Origin: Deltaproteobacteria bacterium
GTDB taxonomy: Bacteria; Desulfobacterota; Desulfobacteria; Desulfobacterales; Desulfosarcinaceae
Length of the DNA: 64,000 nucleotides
Assembly: GCA_020444075.1 (NCBI GenBank)
Contig: JAHLLR010000008.1
Coordinates: 1-64,000, forward strand
Direction: 5' to 3'
In this document: piece after piece, positions 60,792 through 64,000 of the stretch
Position numbering within the stretch: position 1 is the stretch's first letter
Layout: each line of letters starts with the position of its first letter
Position numbers and translations under genes: made by a program
Notes under the pieces: generated by a model
Told to the model about the DNA's origin: nothing
Seen by the model: the letters and a program-made list of their open reading frames with translations, nothing else
Database searches by the model: none

Positions 60792-61544
60792 ATGAAAGCA
60801 GCCAAAGATTATATTGTTTTTCCCCTTGATGTGCCCGGTCCCGATGCGGCCAAGACGCTGGTTAACCTGCTTGCAGACAATGTGGGCATGTTCAAGGTCG
60901 GCCTTGAACTGTTCATCCGATCGGGACCGGAACTGGTCCGCTGGATTCTACAGGCGGGCAGCGCAAAGGTGTTTCTGGACTTAAAGCTTCACGATATTCC
61001 GATCACCGTCAAACGGGCCATGGCCCAGGTGGCCGAGTTGGGTGTTTTTTTCGCCACGGTTCACTGTGGAGAGAGCCGGGCGATGCTTGAGGCCGCCGTG
61101 GAAGGGGCCGGCGGGCGTGTCAATGTGCTCGGGGTCACCGTGCTGACCAGTGTTTCTCCGGCCGATGTGGCCGAGGCAGGCTATCGGGAGCCGTATTCAA
61201 AGGATCTTCAGCAGTTGGTGATGAAAAAGGCGGCTATGGCAAGGGACGCCGGCTGCGGCGGAATTGTCTGCTCCGGCCAGGAAGTCCAGGGCATCAAGGC
61301 GGTTTTTGGCGATGGCTTCCAGGCGGTGACGCCCGGCATCCGGCCGGCTGACGGTGGGGTTGCCGCTGACGACCAGTCACGAATCGTCACGCCGGCCATG
61401 GCTATTCGCCGAGGTTCCGATTATCTGGTTATCGGCAGGCCTATTCGGGATGCCGCTGATCCCCGGGCTGCTGCCCGGATCATAGCTGCCGAGATTCAAG
61501 GGGTGTTGAACGAACAGCGAATGCGGTCAAAACCGCTAACCTGA
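60792..61544 (+). CDS. pyrF: Orotidine 5'-phosphate decarboxylase
   Basis: A 250-residue enzyme making UMP from OMP. FPLDVPGPDAAKTLVNLL starts the barrel, LDLKLHDIPITVKRAM contains the catalytic Asp-x-Lys-x-x-Asp, and TPGIRPADGG plus YLVIGRPIRDAADPRAAA bind phosphate. Length and motifs fit the bacterial group. The last two bases of its stop codon already belong to repeat copy B (61543-61662), so the repeat lies flush with the gene end. It has no partner in an operon here. Confidence 0.95.
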   Translation: MKAAKDYIVFPLDVPGPDAAKTLVNLLADNVGMFKVGLELFIRSGPELVRWILQAGSAKVFLDLKLHDIPITVKRAMAQVAELGVFFATVHCGESRAMLEAAVEGAGGRVNVLGVTVLTSVSPADVAEAGYREPYSKDLQQLVMKKAAMARDAGCGGIVCSGQEVQGIKAVFGDGFQAVTPGIRPADGGVAADDQSRIVTPAMAIRRGSDYLVIGRPIRDAADPRAAARIIAAEIQGVLNEQRMRSKPLT

Positions 61545-61662
61545 ACCGCAACAGCGAGCGCATTCCCCGTCGCTTGCGGCGGGGTTAGCGAGCGAACCAA
61601 AAAAATAGACAGAATTCCTTACGGCCGAAGATTCCTCGCAGCTTGCTGCGAGGTTCTTCAAT
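61543..61662 (-). repeat. Dispersed palindromic repeat, copy B (120 bp)
   Basis: Reverse complement of copy A at 58941-59060, with three substitutions in 120 bases. It starts within the pyrF stop codon. Confidence 0.9.
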
Positions 61663-61792
61663 AATCGGTTTTTTGCAGACTATATGAAAAAAGGTTCGAC
61701 AGTCCCAAGGGCCGAGGTCTTACATATGTGTTCACCTCATAAAAATTCCCCTGAACCGCTGCCTCCCGATTCCCTGGAAAATTGCTGTTTTG
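61663..61792. other. spacer after repeat copy B
   Basis: No gene, promoter or terminator could be supported in this stretch. With repeat copy B, it completes the pyrF-lysC gap. Confidence 0.4.
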
Positions 61793-61888
61793 TCAGCGTA
61801 TGTGGATATACCGCCACAACGCCAAGGCCAGCACCACGGTGCAGACCATGATAGCAAAACGGATCTGATCGGGTGAGAAACGCTTCAT
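61793..61888 (-). CDS. Possible 31-residue single-TM peptide downstream of lysC
   Basis: A short frame from ATG 61888 to TGA encodes MKRFSPDQIRF followed by a hydrophobic helix (AIMVCTVVLALALW) and a basic end. It begins 33 nt after the lysC stop on the same strand. No strong ribosome site is visible. The basic-then-hydrophobic layout is right for a small membrane protein, but chance cannot be excluded. Confidence 0.4.
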   Translation of the reverse strand: MKRFSPDQIRFAIMVCTVVLALALWRYIHIR

Positions 61889-61921
61889 CCGGTCGCTGTT
61901 TTTCCGGTTGCGTGCAAGCTT

Positions 61922-63142
61922 CTAATCTTCTCTGTCCAGCCCGAAGGCCGTATGCAGGACCCTGACGGCCAGTTCGGCGTACTTCTCCTCGATGACGCAG
62001 GAGATGCGGATCTCGGAGGTGCTGATCATGATGATGTTGATGTTCTCCCGGGCCAGGGCATTGAACATCAGCGAGGCCACACCGGAATGGTTTTTCATGC
62101 CCACACCGATGACCGACACCTTGGCGATGTTGGGATCCCCAAGCACATCCTCCGTCCCGATTTTTTCCGCCAACCGCTTCTGCATCTCCAGGGCCCGTTT
62201 ATAATCCGCCTTGGGTACGGTGAAGGTCAGGTCCGTCTGGCCGCCGGCCCGGGTATTCTGAATGATCATGTCCACCAGAATGCCGGCTTCGGCGATGGGT
62301 GAGAATATCTTCGCCGCGATTCCCGGCTGGTCCGGAACTTTTTTCAGGGTAATGCGAGCTTGGTTCAGATCATGGGTTACTCCGGAAACAACCAGCTGCT
62401 CCATGACGGAATCTTCCTGGACAACCATGGTGCCTTCCTCCTCTGAAAATGATGATCGGACATGCACAGGGATATTGTACTTCTTGGCGAATCCCACCGA
62501 ACGGATCTGCAGCACTTTTGCGCCGAGGCTGGCCATGTTCAGCATCTCATCGTATGAGATCTCTTTTATTTTTCTCGCCCGCGGGCAGACGTTCGGGTCC
62601 GCCGTGTAAATGCCGTCCACATCCGTATAGATCTCGCAAACATCGGCGTTCAATGCGGCAGCGATGGCCACCGCGGAGGTGTCCGACCCGCCGCGGCCCA
62701 GTGTGGTGATGTTGCCCTTGATGTCTGTTCCTTGAAAACCGGCCACCACGACGATGTTCCGATCCGCCAGCAGGCGCTTGATCCGGTCGGTCCCGATTTC
62801 AAGGATGCGGGCGTTGCCGTATTCGCAGTCGGTGACCACTTCGGCCTGGTGGCCCAGAAGGGATTGTGCCGGGTATCCCATGCCTTTGAGCATCATGGCC
62901 AGCAGCGCAGCGGTTGTCTGCTCGCCGGTGGCCAGCAGCACATCCAGCTCACGTCGGTCCGGCGTTTCCGTCGCTTCGTTGGCCAGACCGATAAGGCGAT
63001 CGGTCACCCCGGCCATGGCGGACAGGATCACCACCACATCGTTTCCCTGGTCATGGGTTTTTACCACACGATTGGCGACGTTGCGGATTCGCTGGGTGTC
63101 GGCTACCGACGTGCCGCCGAATTTCTGAACGATCAATGCCAT
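61922..63142 (-). CDS. lysC: Aspartate kinase
   Basis: A 406-residue aspartokinase, the first step of lysine, threonine and methionine synthesis. [19 protein letters not shown] is the kinase start, [20 protein letters not shown] the ATP/Asp site and [13 protein letters not shown] the next box. Two C-terminal ACT domains (about 265-335 and 345-406) indicate allosteric control by lysine and/or threonine. Length is that of monofunctional enzymes. It serves the same pathway as dapL-lysA, 55 kb away in the window. It lies 46 nt downstream of tsaE. Confidence 0.96.
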   Translation of the reverse strand: MALIVQKFGGTSVADTQRIRNVANRVVKTHDQGNDVVVILSAMAGVTDRLIGLANEATETPDRRELDVLLATGEQTTAALLAMMLKGMGYPAQSLLGHQAEVVTDCEYGNARILEIGTDRIKRLLADRNIVVVAGFQGTDIKGNITTLGRGGSDTSAVAIAAALNADVCEIYTDVDGIYTADPNVCPRARKIKEISYDEMLNMASLGAKVLQIRSVGFAKKYNIPVHVRSSFSEEEGTMVVQEDSVMEQLVVSGVTHDLNQARITLKKVPDQPGIAAKIFSPIAEAGILVDMIIQNTRAGGQTDLTFTVPKADYKRALEMQKRLAEKIGTEDVLGDPNIAKVSVIGVGMKNHSGVASLMFNALARENINIIMISTSEIRISCVIEEKYAELAVRVLHTAFGLDRED

Positions 63143-63188
63143 ACTTTTCCACCTTCACTGGTTAATAATCGGTATCAATATCAAGTCT

Positions 63189-63704
63189 CTATGGAGGGAT
63201 CGAGCAAACGTCGATGTCATTTAGCAGATCCGATGGGTCAAGTCCATATGCAATTATTCGGATCGACCGGGCGGTATCGCCGGTGACCGTAAAGAACAGC
63301 TCCAGACGGCAGGTCGGACGGTCTGCCGGGTGAAGCCGCTGGGCCCATTCGACCGCGACAATGCCGTCTCCGTCGAAAAGATCCAGCAGCCCGATTTCAT
63401 CCGGATCCGCAGGTTCCGGCAGGCGATAGAGGTCCACATGATAAAAAGGCAGCCTGCCGGGGTATTCGTTGATCAGGGTATATGTCGGGCTGGTTACGGT
63501 GGAGGGTGCGGGAACCTCCAGCCCGCGGGCAAGTCCCTGGGCAAAAGCCGTTTTCCCACTGCCCAGATCACCGAACAATAAAATGACAAGGCCGTGATTC
63601 ATTCGTCGGCCCAGCGTGTGGCCCAAGGCGACGGTCTCGTCGGGTGCGTGGGTCTCAACTTCAGAGACGTTCCCGTCAGTTTGGCTTGCAGGGTTGACCT
63701 TCAT
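63189..63704 (-). CDS. tsaE: tRNA t6A synthesis ATPase TsaE
   Basis: A 171-residue P-loop ATPase required with TsaB, TsaC and TsaD for the N6-threonylcarbamoyl modification of tRNA A37. Walker A is LFGDLGSGKTAFAQGLARGL (about 40-59), then SPTYTLINEYPGRLPFYHVD and IVAVEWAQRL, typical of the family. The ATG overlaps the stop of the upstream nnr gene (ATGA), so the two are translationally coupled, a common pairing in bacteria. The N-terminal 20 residues and about 30 at the end are longer than in the shortest homologues. Confidence 0.93.
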   Translation of the reverse strand: MKVNPASQTDGNVSEVETHAPDETVALGHTLGRRMNHGLVILLFGDLGSGKTAFAQGLARGLEVPAPSTVTSPTYTLINEYPGRLPFYHVDLYRLPEPADPDEIGLLDLFDGDGIVAVEWAQRLHPADRPTCRLELFFTVTGDTARSIRIIAYGLDPSDLLNDIDVCSIPP

Positions 63705-64000
63705 TTCCCGACAGGGCCCGTCGCGTTGAACAGGCGATCCCGTTTGGGCCAGCGAAGGTTGTCTCCACCGGTGAGAAGCTCATCCATCGCCTCAGGAAGG
63801 GTATTCATGACTTCACTGGCCAGATAGCCAACCGGTGCCTTATTTCGGGCCAGTCGGTCTGCAGCCAATCCATGGAGATATACCCCGGCTTGGGCGGCAG
63901 CGCCGGCTTCCATCCCCTGGGTAATCAGGCCGGCAATCAGACCGGTGAGTACATCTCCCATTCCGCCGGCGGCCATGCCCGGATTGCCGGTGGTATTGAC
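63701..64000 (-). CDS. nnr: NAD(P)HX dehydratase/epimerase (partial, N-terminus off window)
   Basis: The C-terminal 99 residues of an ADP/ATP-dependent NAD(P)HX dehydratase (YjeF C-terminal domain), which repairs hydrated NADH and NADPH. TTGNPGMAAGGMGDVLTGLI carries the Gly-rich nucleotide loop and its catalytic Asp, followed by GLITQGMEAGAAAQAGVYLH. The frame is open at 64000. Whether the epimerase half is fused on the other side cannot be seen. Confidence 0.9.
   Translation of the reverse strand, partial: VNTTGNPGMAAGGMGDVLTGLIAGLITQGMEAGAAAQAGVYLHGLAADRLARNKAPVGYLASEVMNTLPEAMDELLTGGDNLRWPKRDRLFNATGPVGK

Noticed and set aside
1-64000. tRNA or rRNA genes, prophage or insertion sequences
   Set aside because: Reading both strands, I recognised no tRNA TpsiC arm with matching acceptor stem, no rRNA sequence, and no transposase or phage structural gene.

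Overview
The window looks like chromosomal DNA from a free-living, Gram-negative, anaerobic Desulfobacterota bacterium (former Deltaproteobacteria, Desulfosarcina/Desulfococcus-like). This taxonomic call is inference. It rests on the siroheme-dependent heme route (ahbC-hemB-ahbD), LL-diaminopimelate aminotransferase, an acyl-CoA dehydrogenase/EtfBA cluster, many PilZ and receiver proteins, MglA/roadblock proteins, and moderately GC-rich coding sequence. I saw no rRNA or tRNA gene, prophage, insertion sequence or CRISPR array.

Region by region. 1-1025 (minus): a MoaD/ThiS-like sulfur carrier and a HesA/MoeB/ThiF adenylyltransferase cut by the window edge. 1244-3424 (plus): an AEC transporter and a sugar-nucleotide epimerase. 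3529-7595 (minus): a recombinase-tail-like hypothetical protein, then an Lrp/AsnC regulator, dapL and lysA. 7771-8545 (plus): crcB and a DUF190 gene. 8706-9765 (minus): a dimethylargininase-like hydrolase and a small membrane protein.

10589-26716 (plus) is the most distinctive part: a chemosensory and transport block. It encodes a periplasmic PhnD/TtrS-like binding protein, a dCache chemoreceptor, a zinc-ribbon/receiver/CheB-like protein, CheW, CheY, a 1190-residue CheA with an internal 748-bp exact duplication carrying the HPt domain, a DUF4388/receiver/degenerate CheB-like protein, a zinc-ribbon ParA ATPase, a HAMP-only membrane protein, a TauE/SafE transporter and a SsuABC/TauABC-like ABC transporter. 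No CheR is seen, and both CheB-like domains have lost catalytic residues, so the system probably does not adapt by ordinary receptor methylation.

26791-33616 is a second signalling block: roadblock protein, MglA-like GTPase, two PilZ proteins, a MinD/FlhG-like ATPase, a TPR/cyclic-nucleotide/PilZ protein, a coiled-coil protein and an AMIN-like membrane protein. It plausibly controls polarity, motility or surface behaviour.

33801-37228 (minus) is the alternative heme cluster ahbC-hemB-ahbD. 37235-39022 encodes a ClpX-like unfoldase with a long C-terminal extension. 39603-49208 holds a PHP protein, an AsmA protein, a large receiver-like/PPDK-N protein, gdhA, trmB and an AT-rich DUF4395 gene. 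49423-51109 (minus) holds a cold-shock protein, a basic histone-H1-like protein and a Tat-exported DUF882 peptidase.

51893-57170 (minus) is an acyl-CoA dehydrogenase/etfB/etfA cluster in which EtfA is fused to an XRE helix-turn-helix and a cupin, followed by a Nudix hydrolase and a HisK-type phosphatase. 57346-64000 holds a Nudix gene, a thioredoxin-fold/HEAT-like protein, an RNA methyltransferase, pyrF, lysC, tsaE and a partial nnr. Two 120-bp inverted copies of a palindromic repeat (58941-59060 and 61543-61662) bracket part of this last region.
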